Of a stretch of DNA of 64,000 bases, positions 44,947 through 53,017 are shown piece after piece. This stretch comes from Nocardiopsis mwathae (lineage in GTDB: Bacteria; Actinomycetota; Actinomycetes; Streptosporangiales; Streptosporangiaceae). The notes beneath the pieces are model-generated. The model was given only the letters and a program-made list of their open reading frames with translations. It searched no databases and was not told where the DNA came from. The stretch is from the NCBI RefSeq assembly GCF_014201195.1, contig NZ_JACHDS010000001.1, forward strand, positions 5,642,001 to 5,706,000, read 5' to 3'. Within the stretch, counting starts at the first letter, position 1. The number at the start of each line of letters is the position of its first letter. The position numbers and the translations under genes are program-made.

Positions 44947-45333
44947 ATGCGGGCCCGAACCTGCCCACGTGACGACCAGGGAAGCATCGAACTCGCGATC
45001 GCCACACCGCTCCTCCTGCTCCTGGTCCTGTTCGTCGTCCAGACCGCACTGTGGGCGCATGCCGGACACGTGGCCGAGACCATCGCTCACCGCGCGCTGG
45101 CCGCCACCCGAGTCCTCGACGCCACCGAGGCGAGCGGACAGGCCGAGGCCGAACTGGTCGCCAACCAGCTCGGCGGTGACCTGCTCACCGACCTGGAGGT
45201 GAAAGTGGAGCGCACTGATTCGACCGCGCACGTTACCGTGCAGGCTGAGGTCCCATCCCTGCTTCCTGGGTTGACATGGCCCGTGCGGCAGGAGCGATCG
45301 GCCCCCGTCGAACATTTCGTCGGTGCGCCATGA
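44947..45333 (+). CDS. TadE-like pseudopilin 1
   Basis: 128 residues. DDQGSIELAIATPLLLLLVLFVVQTALW is the TadE motif (Gly then a Glu at +3 at the start of the hydrophobic helix; residues about 9-36). The extracellular part is polar beta/alpha with no Cys. Starts one base after the pilin stop and overlaps the next gene by ATGA. It probably primes or caps the pilus. Confidence 0.82.
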   Translation: MRARTCPRDDQGSIELAIATPLLLLLVLFVVQTALWAHAGHVAETIAHRALAATRVLDATEASGQAEAELVANQLGGDLLTDLEVKVERTDSTAHVTVQAEVPSLLPGLTWPVRQERSAPVEHFVGAP

Positions 45334-45740
45334 AACGGCGGGATGTCGGCGGAGCATCGGTCGAGCTGGCGCTGCTCACCCCGCTCCTGGTCCTGTTCGC
45401 CCTCCTGGTCGTGCTCGCCTACCGCACCGTCTCCGCCGACTTCACCGCGAACACCGTCGCCCATGCCGCCGCGCGCGCCGCAACCCTGCAACGCACCCCG
45501 GAAGCGGCACAGAGCGCCGCGCATCGGACGGCAGCGGACGCACTTCGTACGCACGATCTGAGCTGCGCGTCCTACAGCCTCGAACTCGACACATCCGGCC
45601 TGCAACCCGGATCGACGGTCAGCGCACGGTTGACCTGCCGCGCCGAGCTCGGCGACCTGACGGGCCTGCGCGTTCCCGGCTCCTATGTCACTCACGGCAC
45701 CGCCACAGCGGTTGTCGACACCTACCGGGGCCAGCCGTGA
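45330..45740 (+). CDS. TadE-like pseudopilin 2
   Basis: 136 residues with VGGASVELALLTPLLVLFAL at the N-terminus, a second TadE-type helix with the conserved Glu. Two Cys in the C-terminal part (LSCASYS and RLTCRAE) could form a disulphide outside the membrane. ATG 45330 chosen by ATGA overlap. Confidence 0.82.
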   Translation: MKRRDVGGASVELALLTPLLVLFALLVVLAYRTVSADFTANTVAHAAARAATLQRTPEAAQSAAHRTAADALRTHDLSCASYSLELDTSGLQPGSTVSARLTCRAELGDLTGLRVPGSYVTHGTATAVVDTYRGQP

Positions 45741-46129
45741 TCGGGAGAGATGACCGTGGGCAGGTCACGGCCTTCGTCGTCATCATCACGCTGGCCCTCG
45801 TCCTGCTGTTCGCCGTGGTCCTGGAAGGCGGCTCGGCCCTGAGCACCCGTAGCCGCGCCATTGGCCTGGCTCAGGAGGCGGCCCGCGTCGGCGCGCAGCA
45901 GATCGATCTGGCCGCCTACCGCGCGGGCACGACCGTCACCCTCGACGCGAGCGCCGCGGCCGGGGCTGCGCAGAACTTCCTACGTGAAGCCGGCGCCGAT
46001 GGGACCGTGCGGGTCGACGGCAACACCGTCACCGTGATCGCCAGCTTGAACTACGACTTCGTCCTGCTCCCGCTGGGCACCCGCGCTCTGCGAGGGAGCG
46101 CCAGCGCCAGTCCGCACACCAGCGCATGA
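45737..46129 (+). CDS. TadE/TadG-like pilus-assembly protein
   Basis: 130 residues; DRGQVTAFVVIITLALVLLF is a TadG-like N-terminal helix in which the usual Glu is replaced by Thr/Ala. The rest (IGLAQEAARVGAQQIDLAAYR) matches the helical extracytoplasmic part of Rv3654/TadG-like minor proteins. GTG 45737 overlaps the preceding stop. Confidence 0.78.
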   Translation: MIGRDDRGQVTAFVVIITLALVLLFAVVLEGGSALSTRSRAIGLAQEAARVGAQQIDLAAYRAGTTVTLDASAAAGAAQNFLREAGADGTVRVDGNTVTVIASLNYDFVLLPLGTRALRGSASASPHTSA

Positions 46130-46156
46130 ACATCCCGGCTATGAGGTGAGGTCGCC

Positions 46157-48673
46157 ATGGTCCGAGGAATCCGCCAGCTCAGTGCCCTGGTGGTCACCTT
46201 CGCTCTGCTAGTCGGGTTGCCGTATGCGGCCATCGTCCTCCTGGCGTGGCCCGAGCTTGACCTCTCCTACGTCTCCGTGATGGCGCACCTGCGCGGGGGA
46301 TCGCTTCCGCCCGGCCTGGGTACCGCGCTGCTGATCATCGCACTGTGGACGGTGTGGGGCCTCTACCTGCTCGCGCTCCTTGTCGAAGTCGCCGGACGGC
46401 TCCGAGGCCGACCGCTTGCGTGGAGGCTCGGCCCGCTGCAGATCGTGGCAGCCACCGCGATCGGCGCTACTCTCTCCACCTCAACCGCCCACGCCGCTCC
46501 CTCGGAGTCAGCGGTAGTGGCTGAGGCCAGCGCCGCGGAGACTCCCGTTCCTCAAGAGCCAACGGCGGAGGACAGCGGCGAACCTGCGGTAGGCGAGTCA
46601 GTTCAAGGGTTGGTCGAGCGGAAGCGCGTCGTCGACGGGTTCGCCTACGACTCTGACCGTCTGAGCGAGGAGATGCAGGACGATCTCACCCCGGTCGTGG
46701 ACATGATCAGCACTCACGGCGCTGCCACCGCGCCGATCGTCATCACCGGCCACACCGATGCTTCGGGTGACCCCGACTACAACCGTGAGCTCTCCCAGCG
46801 CCGCGCGGAGGCGGTCGCGCAAGTTCTGCGGACGCAACTCGGGGACGGAGGTCCCGCTGTGGAGGCCCGTGGAGTCGGCACTGATCGGCTTCTGGACGAC
46901 GTCCCAGACGCGGCTCAGCGCCGAGTCGAGATCGCCTACACCGTCACGACCCGTCCAGCAGCGGAGGCACCTGAACCCGAGAGCAGGGCGCCGGATAGCG
47001 AGCAGGGCGGCGCCGCGGCTAACGAGCGAGAGGACGGTGCAGTCGTCGTCCTGGAGCTACCGTCCGGCCTGCTGCTCGTGTCGACGGCAGCGGGAGGCGT
47101 CGCCGCCGGCTTCGCCTTCGGCCGTCGCCGACGCACCGCATCGCCCACATCAGGTCGCGCTCAGCCCGCAGAAGTGCCCGAGGAGGTCGCCGACGACGTC
47201 CCTGCAGCAACCGCGGAACCACCGACGCCGGGCACAGCGGCTGGTCCAGCGCTCAGGATGGACACGCGGAGCGTGGTCGATCTGGGCAGAGGCATCGGCA
47301 TCACCGGTGCCGGAACCCATGATGCCGCCCGCAGCCTCCTTTCCGCTGCTCTTCAGCCGATGGGCGGAACACCGTCACTTCGCCTCATCGTCCCTGTAGA
47401 GGATCTGAACCTGCTGCTCGGTGGGGAAGGGGCCGACCTCCTCGCCGAGCGCGCGGCGCCCGCTGTCACGGTCGCTGAATCCGTGGAGGACGCCATCACG
47501 CTCATGCATGCCGACTTCCTGGCACGTCATCCGGACGACGACATACTCGCGCCCTCCGGTGATGAGACAGAAGAGCGTTCGCAGATGCCGTTGCTCCTCC
47601 TCGCCACCCCGGACTCCGGGCGCACGTCTGAGATAGAAACGCTGCTCCGTCAGGACAGCGATATGACGGCGGTCCTGCTCGGGCCCTGGCCTGCGGGTTC
47701 GTGCACCATCAGCCGCGAACACACGGTCGTCGCGACGAGCCGGGACCTGGACTATCTCCAAGGTGCCCATTGGCCCGGGACGGGCCAGGACAGCGTTCTT
47801 CGGATGATCGCGGCTCTGCCGCCGCGGACACCAGACCGTCCTCGCGACGACGGCGTCGACGTGCCGAGAGGGAGCAGCGCGTCCGCTGCAGCACCTCGTC
47901 CTTACCAGCCTCCTGCAGCGGGCGAAGTGTCACCACAGGCTGACGAGGGCCTGCCTCCGGTTGCCGTCCAGGTACTCGGCCGGGTCAGCATCGTCGTCCG
48001 CGGCGAACCGTTGACGTTGCGCCGCCACACCGCTTTCGAGGTCACCGCCTACCTGGCCGTCCACCCCGAGGGCGTGATGCTGGAACGCGCCATCGACGAC
48101 ATGTGGCCTGGCGAGAACACCGCCCGAGCCACGAGGCGCTTCCACGACGCATCCAGCGCTCTGCGCACCTCTCTCCGCGACGCCCTCGGAGACGCCGACG
48201 CTCACGTCATCCTGCACGAAAACGCTCGCTACCGGCTCAACCCGCAGTTGGTCGGCCTGGATCTGTGGGAGCTGGAGACCGCCCTCAGCGAGGTCGAGAA
48301 CAGCGCTCAACCAGCGGCGCAGCACGTGCTGCGCCGTATCGCGTCCTATGAGGACTTCGCCGCCGAGGGCGCCTACGCCTGGGCCGAGGAGTACCGCCTC
48401 CGCTTGCGCCGACGTGTCATTGACGCTGTGCTGCACTGCTGTGCCAGCAGCGGCTATGGCACCGCGCGGACGTTGCTGACGCGTGCCGTGGATATCGACC
48501 CCTACAACGACGACGTCCACCACGCTCTGATTCGACTGCACTTTGACCAGGGCGACACCCACGCCGCCATCAAGGCGTATCGTGAATATGAATCGGCGCT
48601 GCGAACGATCGAGGCCGATCCAGCCGACGAAATCCGTGCCCTGATCGAAGACGTCAGCAAGAGCACGAAATAG
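46157..48673 (+). CDS. Membrane-bound OmpA-like and BTAD-domain protein (838 aa)
   Basis: Unusual mosaic. Two hydrophobic segments (residues about 8-30 and 55-80) and a third near 105-115 precede an OmpA/MotB peptidoglycan-binding domain (about 150-255: IVITGHTDASGDPDYNRELS, then DAAQRRVEIAYT). A further hydrophobic stretch (LLLVSTAAGGVAAGFAFG) precedes a cytosolic part ending in a bacterial transcriptional activator domain (about 595-838: LTLRRHTAFEVTAYLAVHPE, AYREYESALRTIEADPADE). The topology would let a wall-binding module outside signal to a BTAD/wHTH module inside. It closes the Tad operon and is probably its regulator or checkpoint (inference). Confidence 0.82.
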   Translation: MVRGIRQLSALVVTFALLVGLPYAAIVLLAWPELDLSYVSVMAHLRGGSLPPGLGTALLIIALWTVWGLYLLALLVEVAGRLRGRPLAWRLGPLQIVAATAIGATLSTSTAHAAPSESAVVAEASAAETPVPQEPTAEDSGEPAVGESVQGLVERKRVVDGFAYDSDRLSEEMQDDLTPVVDMISTHGAATAPIVITGHTDASGDPDYNRELSQRRAEAVAQVLRTQLGDGGPAVEARGVGTDRLLDDVPDAAQRRVEIAYTVTTRPAAEAPEPESRAPDSEQGGAAANEREDGAVVVLELPSGLLLVSTAAGGVAAGFAFGRRRRTASPTSGRAQPAEVPEEVADDVPAATAEPPTPGTAAGPALRMDTRSVVDLGRGIGITGAGTHDAARSLLSAALQPMGGTPSLRLIVPVEDLNLLLGGEGADLLAERAAPAVTVAESVEDAITLMHADFLARHPDDDILAPSGDETEERSQMPLLLLATPDSGRTSEIETLLRQDSDMTAVLLGPWPAGSCTISREHTVVATSRDLDYLQGAHWPGTGQDSVLRMIAALPPRTPDRPRDDGVDVPRGSSASAAAPRPYQPPAAGEVSPQADEGLPPVAVQVLGRVSIVVRGEPLTLRRHTAFEVTAYLAVHPEGVMLERAIDDMWPGENTARATRRFHDASSALRTSLRDALGDADAHVILHENARYRLNPQLVGLDLWELETALSEVENSAQPAAQHVLRRIASYEDFAAEGAYAWAEEYRLRLRRRVIDAVLHCCASSGYGTARTLLTRAVDIDPYNDDVHHALIRLHFDQGDTHAAIKAYREYESALRTIEADPADEIRALIEDVSKSTK

Positions 48674-49276
48674 GGCTTGTTTATTATTCGTTGGAGAGTC
48701 TAATATTAGAGGAATCGCGGTGCTTCTCTCGCGAATTCTCGCGTGTGAGTCCTCGCGTGGAATGAATTATCCGAGATTTGCAAGTGCAAAATCGCTCGAA
48801 CCGAGGTTGCTAATCATTCCCCTGACTCCACCTGTCGGACTCTCGTCTCGGTGGCCGGTTCCTCCATCTGTTTGAGCGGCCACCCATCCGGCTGCGGAGC
48901 CTCTGGTCAGCGGCTCGCAGAGTCGGTCGGTGCCCCTCCCGACAGGTGCGGAGCACCTAGGCAAACTCTCTCTGTGGCGATGGGTGGATCGGATTGATCG
49001 ACCTTTTCTGTGCGTGAAACCCTGGCTGGTTCTATCGCCCCATTTATCGTGCGGATAGAACGTGTGTCTTTGGTTTAATGCAACTTCGACTCCCTGGGCA
49101 TTCCCTCCTTTGCGGTTGGTGGGGTTGCGGGTGACTTGTGCGGGGTTTCCAGTTGTCCGCTCTGGCTTTCAGCGACTCCGATTGCGCGTCCCCTTCAATG
49201 GTGATGCGCCAAAAAATCATGGGAATTCCTCTGTTTTGGCGTTAGGCGATCTTGCGGTAGGGGTATGAATAAAAGT
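48674..49276. other. A+T-rich gap with one structured segment
   Basis: About 600 bp without a supported gene between the Tad operon and the accessory gene block. It is A+T-rich apart from a G+C-rich, highly symmetrical segment at 48829-48958, listed separately. Promoters for the block starting at 49312 should lie in the last 150 bp. Confidence 0.5.
48829..48958 (+). ncRNA. Candidate structured RNA (unknown family)
   Basis: A 10-bp perfect pairing CACCTGTCGG (48829-48838) / CCGACAGGTG (48939-48948) encloses further stems: GACTCT / AGAGTC (48838-48843 with 48919-48924), GTGGCCG / CGGCCAC (48851-48857 with 48877-48883) and GGCT / AGCC (48890-48901). An alternative hairpin AGGTGC-GGA-GCACCT (48944-48958) would break the closing stem, as in switching RNAs. 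Strand is uncertain; no homologue recognised. Confidence 0.35.
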
Positions 49277-49312
49277 GACCAAGCAAGCGTAAGCAACCAT
49301 TAGGGGCATTCA
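49277..49312. repeat. Imperfect direct repeat, left copy
   Basis: GACCAAGCAAG, then AAGCAACCA, then CATTCA; the same three blocks in the same order occur at 54120-54156. The two copies bracket the accessory gene block 49312-54035. Confidence 0.55.
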
Positions 49313-49605
49313 TGTCCTGGTATGGAATCTGGCACGGTGGCGCTGGCTACTCTCCGAGCGGTGAAGAGGATCTTGAGTATTTCGGGTCACTCGATAATGC
49401 CGCTCGTGCGCTGAGGTCCCGCTACGACTCTGGTGGGATGTGGCTGCAGGATTTCGAGTACGTGTCTCGTGAGCCCTGCAGCGTCTGCACACCCTGCGTG
49501 ACCGAAGAAAGCTACATCGATCTCTACAGCTCTGCTGACCCCGACCTGTCATGCATTGAGCGACGCGCGGTGTTTGGCCCGCGTGGCGGCGTTCGATTCG
49601 AGTAG
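49312..49605 (+). CDS. Small hypothetical protein (97 aa)
   Basis: 97 residues, acidic, aromatic-rich, opening MSWYGIWHGGAGYSPSGEED. A CxxC pair (EPCSVCTPCVTEES) could bind metal. No recognised domain. First gene of the accessory block, reached from an A+T-rich promoter region; separated from the next gene by 37 bp. Its small size and position near antirestriction and conjugation genes suggest a leading-region-type accessory function (inference). Confidence 0.6.
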   Translation: MSWYGIWHGGAGYSPSGEEDLEYFGSLDNAARALRSRYDSGGMWLQDFEYVSREPCSVCTPCVTEESYIDLYSSADPDLSCIERRAVFGPRGGVRFE

Positions 49606-49642
49606 TCCAGAACTGGCCCCTCGGTAGTTCCGTAGGTGTGTT

Positions 49643-49999
49643 ATGTCCACGTTCTTCATTGACGGATTCACCCCCAAGTCCCACACGCTGATCATTGAGC
49701 CCGCCGGAGCGTATCCCCAGCGAGAGAACTGGTCGTATGAGCTGTTCAGCGGCGATCAATTGATCTTCTCCGGAACCGATGTCGGTAGCCCCATCGGTGC
49801 CAGGGAAGACGAAGTTGCCGCCGCAACTTTGGGTTTCCTCACCGTGCGACCTGGTGACACCGACGACGAGTATTTCTCTGCCTACACGCCGGAACAGATC
49901 GAATGGTGTAACGACCACGCGGAATACCTCGCGTGCTGCCTGTTCGACGAAAACGGCAACTGCGTGACGGACCTCTCTGCTTACCGTATCGACCCCTAG
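49643..49999 (+). CDS. Small acidic hypothetical protein (118 aa)
   Basis: 118 residues, strongly acidic (GDTDDEYFSAYTPEQIEWCN), beta-rich at the N-terminus (MSTFFIDGFTPKSHTLIIEP) and with two adjacent Cys in AEYLACCLFDENGNC. Not recognised. A high acidic content in a small protein is shared by many DNA mimics and anti-defence proteins, but nothing here proves that. Confidence 0.6.
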   Translation: MSTFFIDGFTPKSHTLIIEPAGAYPQRENWSYELFSGDQLIFSGTDVGSPIGAREDEVAAATLGFLTVRPGDTDDEYFSAYTPEQIEWCNDHAEYLACCLFDENGNCVTDLSAYRIDP

Positions 50000-50065
50000 C
50001 CATGTCCGAGGGGGCGCCGGTTGCGGCGTCCCCGATGGCCCCTCATGGCTCTTAGGAGATCTCTC

Positions 50066-50386
50066 ATGACTGTCTATCGCGCTCGCCTGCTCCTGCTCCC
50101 CATGGACGATTCATTTCCGGTCTCTGTGTCAGAGGCGGAAACGGCGTCCGACGCCGTTATCGAGTCCGCGCGCTCTCTTCGATGCTCTGAGCCCAAGGGA
50201 ACCGGGGGCGTAGGAATCCGTGAGTTCCTGGTGGCTTCGAGTGAGAAAGGTGTCTGGGTCGAAGCCGTTTGCGTCGCTCCTGATCCGGCTACCGCGAAAA
50301 GCGACGTGGTCGATGCCTGGAAATCGGACCTTCAACGTAAGTCGCTGTTCCTGAGTGGAACGCAAATCGTGGCTGATCTGGTGTGA
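50066..50386 (+). CDS. Small hypothetical protein (106 aa)
   Basis: 106 residues; MTVYRARLLLLPMDDSFPVS then a helix and a two-strand end (GVWVEAVCVAPDPATAKSDV). ATG 50066 follows TTAGGAGAT at good spacing; an upstream in-frame start is less likely. Unrecognised. A G+C-rich hairpin precedes the ribosome site. Confidence 0.6.
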   Translation: MTVYRARLLLLPMDDSFPVSVSEAETASDAVIESARSLRCSEPKGTGGVGIREFLVASSEKGVWVEAVCVAPDPATAKSDVVDAWKSDLQRKSLFLSGTQIVADLV

Positions 50387-50413
50387 GCCCAGTTAATCAC
50401 CGACGGGAGTAGT

Positions 50414-50443
50414 CGGGGTGAAGCCGGACAGTTTCTCACCCCG
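50414..50443 (+). other. Hairpin with GGACAG in the loop (copy 0)
   Basis: CGGGGTGA / TCACCCCG stem around a loop containing CCGGACAG, following the 106-residue protein gene. It shares the loop motif with four leader hairpins at 51958-53778 but lacks the downstream CCAGTCCCTCA box, so it may act only as a terminator. Confidence 0.5.
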
Positions 50444-50552
50444 GTCTCCCTGGCCTCAGATTCGCGATTCCTGTTCATGGTTGGCAGATGTTCCGATGCC
50501 AGCCGTGATCGGTAACCGCATAGGAGTTCAACCCTAGGTGTGGTGATCAAAA

Positions 50553-50693
50553 GTGATTGATACTCCAGTCTTGCACGCGGACTATCCGCACTTCCCCGGA
50601 ACCCTGTACGACTGCTCCGCCTGCGAAGCGGAATGCCACTGCGAAGACGCATTCACGTGTGTTTTCTGCGCCATACAAAATGAGGAGGATTGA
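50553..50693 (+). CDS. Cys-rich mini-protein (46 aa) upstream of ArdC
   Basis: GTG start, 46 residues: after MIDTPVLHADYPHFPG it has YDCSACEAECHCEDAFTCV and FCA, giving six Cys in CxxC and CxC patterns like a small zinc ribbon. It ends five bases before the ArdC-like ATG and carries that gene's AGGAGG site inside its last codons, so the two are probably coupled. No recognised family; too short for routine gene calling. Confidence 0.5.
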   Translation: MIDTPVLHADYPHFPGTLYDCSACEAECHCEDAFTCVFCAIQNEED

Positions 50694-50697
50694 TCAT

Positions 50698-51591
50698 ATG
50701 CGTTCGCGGAAACCGAAGCTGACCCCCGAGCAGCGGCGGGAACGGATCAAAGCCGCACACGACAAGCTGTCGGGCGCCGTAGACGGACTGCTCACCTCCG
50801 AGGGGTGGCAGGCGATGGTCACCTCTCGCGCGTGGCTGCGGCGCTACTCCCTGAACAACATGATGCTGATCACCTCCCAGTTCCCCGACGCAACGGATGT
50901 CCGTCCCTACTCGCAATGGAAGGAGGCGGGTCGTCACGTTCGCAAGGGGGAGAAGGGCATCCGGATCTTCGCCCCGTGCCGATACAAGGCGCGTGATGAG
51001 GACGGCAACGAAGAGACCGACGCCAGCGGCAACCCGCGCTATCAGGTACGGGGCTTCACGGTGGTCTCAGTGTTCGATGTCTCCCAGACCGACGGCGACC
51101 CCCTGCTCAGCGCGGACGGCTCTGCACCGCAAGAACTGACAGGAATGGCGCCCGAACAGCTGTGGGACGGCATCGCCGCACATATCAACAAGCGTGGCTT
51201 CACCGTGGAACGCGGCGACTGCGGAAGCGCCTACGGCTTCACACGCTGGGCGACACGTACGGTACGCGTCCGCTCCGCTGTCGAGGACGCCCAAGCCGTC
51301 AAGACCTTGGTTCACGAGCTGGCGCATATCGCCTGCGAGCACGAAGAGCGCCAGACAACCACGCCCCGCGCGCTCCTGGAAGTGGAAGCGGAGTCGGTCG
51401 CCTGCATCGTCACCCATGTGGCCGGACTGGATTCGCTGGCCTATTCGGTGCCCTACGTCGCGGGATGGGCTGGCGACTCTGAGACGGCACACGCCAGCGC
51501 TGAGCGCGTCGTGCAGGTGGCCGACCAGATCATCAGCGCTCTAGGGGAAGCAGCCCCCTCACCCGCTGCTCGTGCTGTAAGTGCCGCGTGA
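50698..51591 (+). CDS. ArdC-like antirestriction protein (ssDNA-binding domain + zinc metallopeptidase domain)
   Basis: 297 residues. N-terminal ArdC/DUF1738 domain: RYSLNNMMLITSQFPDATDV and HVRKGEKGIRIFAPCRYKAR (about 42-98). C-terminal metallopeptidase motif LVHELAHIACEHE (about 205-217) with a downstream Glu in EVEAESVACIV as third ligand. ArdC proteins protect incoming conjugative DNA from restriction. ATG 50698 is chosen for AGGAGG ten bases upstream. Its position near the conjugation genes suits early expression in a recipient (inference). Overlaps the next open frame by GTGA, though I place that gene's start later. Confidence 0.85.
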   Translation: MRSRKPKLTPEQRRERIKAAHDKLSGAVDGLLTSEGWQAMVTSRAWLRRYSLNNMMLITSQFPDATDVRPYSQWKEAGRHVRKGEKGIRIFAPCRYKARDEDGNEETDASGNPRYQVRGFTVVSVFDVSQTDGDPLLSADGSAPQELTGMAPEQLWDGIAAHINKRGFTVERGDCGSAYGFTRWATRTVRVRSAVEDAQAVKTLVHELAHIACEHEERQTTTPRALLEVEAESVACIVTHVAGLDSLAYSVPYVAGWAGDSETAHASAERVVQVADQIISALGEAAPSPAARAVSAA

Positions 51592-51623
51592 GCGGCCCTC
51601 GTCCCCCAAGAGGAGAGACGGCA

Positions 51624-51950
51624 ATGCAGGACTTCACCTACCGCGCACATCTCGTCCGACGCGTAGATGGGTGCCCAATGAGCCACGAGGAAACGACCGC
51701 CATCGAACGCGCGATGAGCGCCTACCTGGCCGCTGGCGCAATCCTCACGGGCCCGGACGGAGCCTCGTGGGCCCGAGAATTCCGCATCGACGTGCATCCC
51801 CACGGCGCCACTCTCACGGCCGTGATGTGCGCAAACGACCTCGACCAGGGCGGCAAGGCAACTGAATTCCTCGCCCTGTCACTGCTCAGGGCCGCGCTTC
51901 CCGAGTGGCGGTTGGTCTTCGTCGACGGGATGCCCACGAACACCACATAG
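51624..51950 (+). CDS. Small hypothetical protein (108 aa)
   Basis: 108 residues, MQDFTYRAHLVRRVDGCPMS then helix TTAIERAMSAYLAAGAIL, a strand WAREFRIDVHPHGATLTAVM and a final strand EWRLVFVDG. Reads as a compact alpha/beta fold; not recognised. ATG 51624 chosen for AGGAGAG at 51611. The first pseudoknot-like leader element begins 8 bp after its stop. Confidence 0.65.
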   Translation: MQDFTYRAHLVRRVDGCPMSHEETTAIERAMSAYLAAGAILTGPDGASWAREFRIDVHPHGATLTAVMCANDLDQGGKATEFLALSLLRAALPEWRLVFVDGMPTNTT

Positions 51951-51957
51951 CGCTCAT

Positions 51958-52008
51958 GGGGCTGGTCGGGACAGCGACCAGCCCCCTCACCCCCACTCCA
52001 GTCCCTCA
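51958..52008 (+). promoter_or_regulatory. Repeated 5'-leader element, copy 1 (hairpin + pairing box)
   Basis: Stem GGGGCTGGTCG / CGACCAGCCCC (51958-51968 with 51975-51985) closes a hexaloop GGACAG. The box CCAGTCCCTCA follows at 51998-52008. GTCC of the box can pair with GGAC of the loop, forming an H-type pseudoknot. The start codon of the next gene is 22 nt downstream. Confidence 0.65.
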
Positions 52009-52030
52009 ACCGGATGAAGGAGCCATCACC

Positions 52031-52561
52031 GTGATCACACTTGTGCATACCGGGATGCGGGTCCCCACCGGCCGGATCCGTGTCACCAGCATGAAGCACG
52101 TCGACCAAGGAAGCGCTATCGCCTGGTCAGCCGTCCTCCGCGACGGCATCGTCAAACTCGGCACTATCGCTGACGACGGGCGCGGCTCCGGCGCGCAGTT
52201 CCACCCCTGCACGGACACGGGACAGCGGGTCATGAACGATTTCGTTGCCCAATGCCGTGCGCCGGACGGTGAACCGCTCACCGAAGAGTTCGTCAGTGAA
52301 GCCCTCGCGGACGAATACCAGTACGCCAGAACGGTCGCGATGGCCGAGCGTGAGCACGCCTACGTGGTGCGGACCTACGACAAGCTCGACGTCCCGGAAA
52401 TCCTCACGTTCACGCTCAGGCCTGGCAAGGCCATGGACTATGCGGAGGCGCTCCGGGCCGCCCACCGCCTCTCACTGAGCGAGCCGATTCGTCGCGCCGA
52501 ACTGTGGATGGGCGCCGCCAAGGGCTGGGTCGAGTTCCTTCGTCGGCACAGCGATCAGTAA
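52031..52561 (+). CDS. Hypothetical protein (176 aa), first of four leader-element genes
   Basis: 176 residues. Small beta barrel-like N-terminus (VITLVHTGMRVPTGRIRVTS, AWSAVLRDGIVKLGTIADDG) then helices (SEALADEYQYARTVAMAERE, MDYAEALRAAHRL). Not recognised. GTG 52031 has AAGGAG eight bases upstream and lies 22 nt after the CCAGTCCCTCA box; the long open frame upstream of it is leader. Confidence 0.65.
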   Translation: MITLVHTGMRVPTGRIRVTSMKHVDQGSAIAWSAVLRDGIVKLGTIADDGRGSGAQFHPCTDTGQRVMNDFVAQCRAPDGEPLTEEFVSEALADEYQYARTVAMAEREHAYVVRTYDKLDVPEILTFTLRPGKAMDYAEALRAAHRLSLSEPIRRAELWMGAAKGWVEFLRRHSDQ

Positions 52562-52603
52562 CAGTCCCTCCACCTCACACCGGGCAGCGAAAACTTACGA
52601 GAC

Positions 52604-52650
52604 GGGGCCGGTCGGGACAGCGATCGGCCCCCTCAATCTCCAGTCCCTCA
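52604..52650 (+). promoter_or_regulatory. Repeated 5'-leader element, copy 2
   Basis: Stem GGGGCCGGTCG / CGATCGGCCCC (52604-52614 with 52621-52631), hexaloop GGACAG, box CCAGTCCCTCA at 52640-52650, 23 nt to the next start. Relative to copy 1 a T-A pair has become C-G and a C-G pair has become a G-U-type pair, so the stem is kept by covariation. Confidence 0.65.
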
Positions 52651-52673
52651 CACCTCAGGAGAGGAGATTCGTC

Positions 52674-53006
52674 ATGGCCGTGATCACGGTCGAGATCTTC
52701 GCTCAGGCTCCCTCGGACACTGACTCGGCCACGCTTCCCGACCAAGGATGGGTGGGTGAGCAGCTCAGGTATGCGATCGCTCCCTTGCTGCATGACCCGG
52801 ATGGAGCGCTGCCGCTCCTCGGATACACCGTCACCCCCTACGAGAACGCGGCCCTGATCGAAGCCCACTGCGTCACCCGGTCCGGAACCGAAGCGATGGA
52901 CGTCATTGCTGCTCGACTCGAAGCGACCATGCAGGACCACCCCGATGCCTTCGACGGTTGGCACCTGCATGCCGGACAGACCCACGTCCAGATGAGCGAC
53001 AACTAG
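52674..53006 (+). CDS. Small hypothetical protein (110 aa), second leader-element gene
   Basis: 110 residues, acidic: VITVEIFAQAPSDTDSATLP, YAIAPLLHDPDGALPLLGYT, AARLEATMQDHPDAFDGWHL. Predicted alpha/beta; unrecognised. ATG 52674 follows CAGGAGAGGAG. Same leader arrangement as its neighbours, hence probably the same regulation. Confidence 0.65.
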   Translation: MAVITVEIFAQAPSDTDSATLPDQGWVGEQLRYAIAPLLHDPDGALPLLGYTVTPYENAALIEAHCVTRSGTEAMDVIAARLEATMQDHPDAFDGWHLHAGQTHVQMSDN

Positions 53007-53017
53007 TACTCCGCGTG

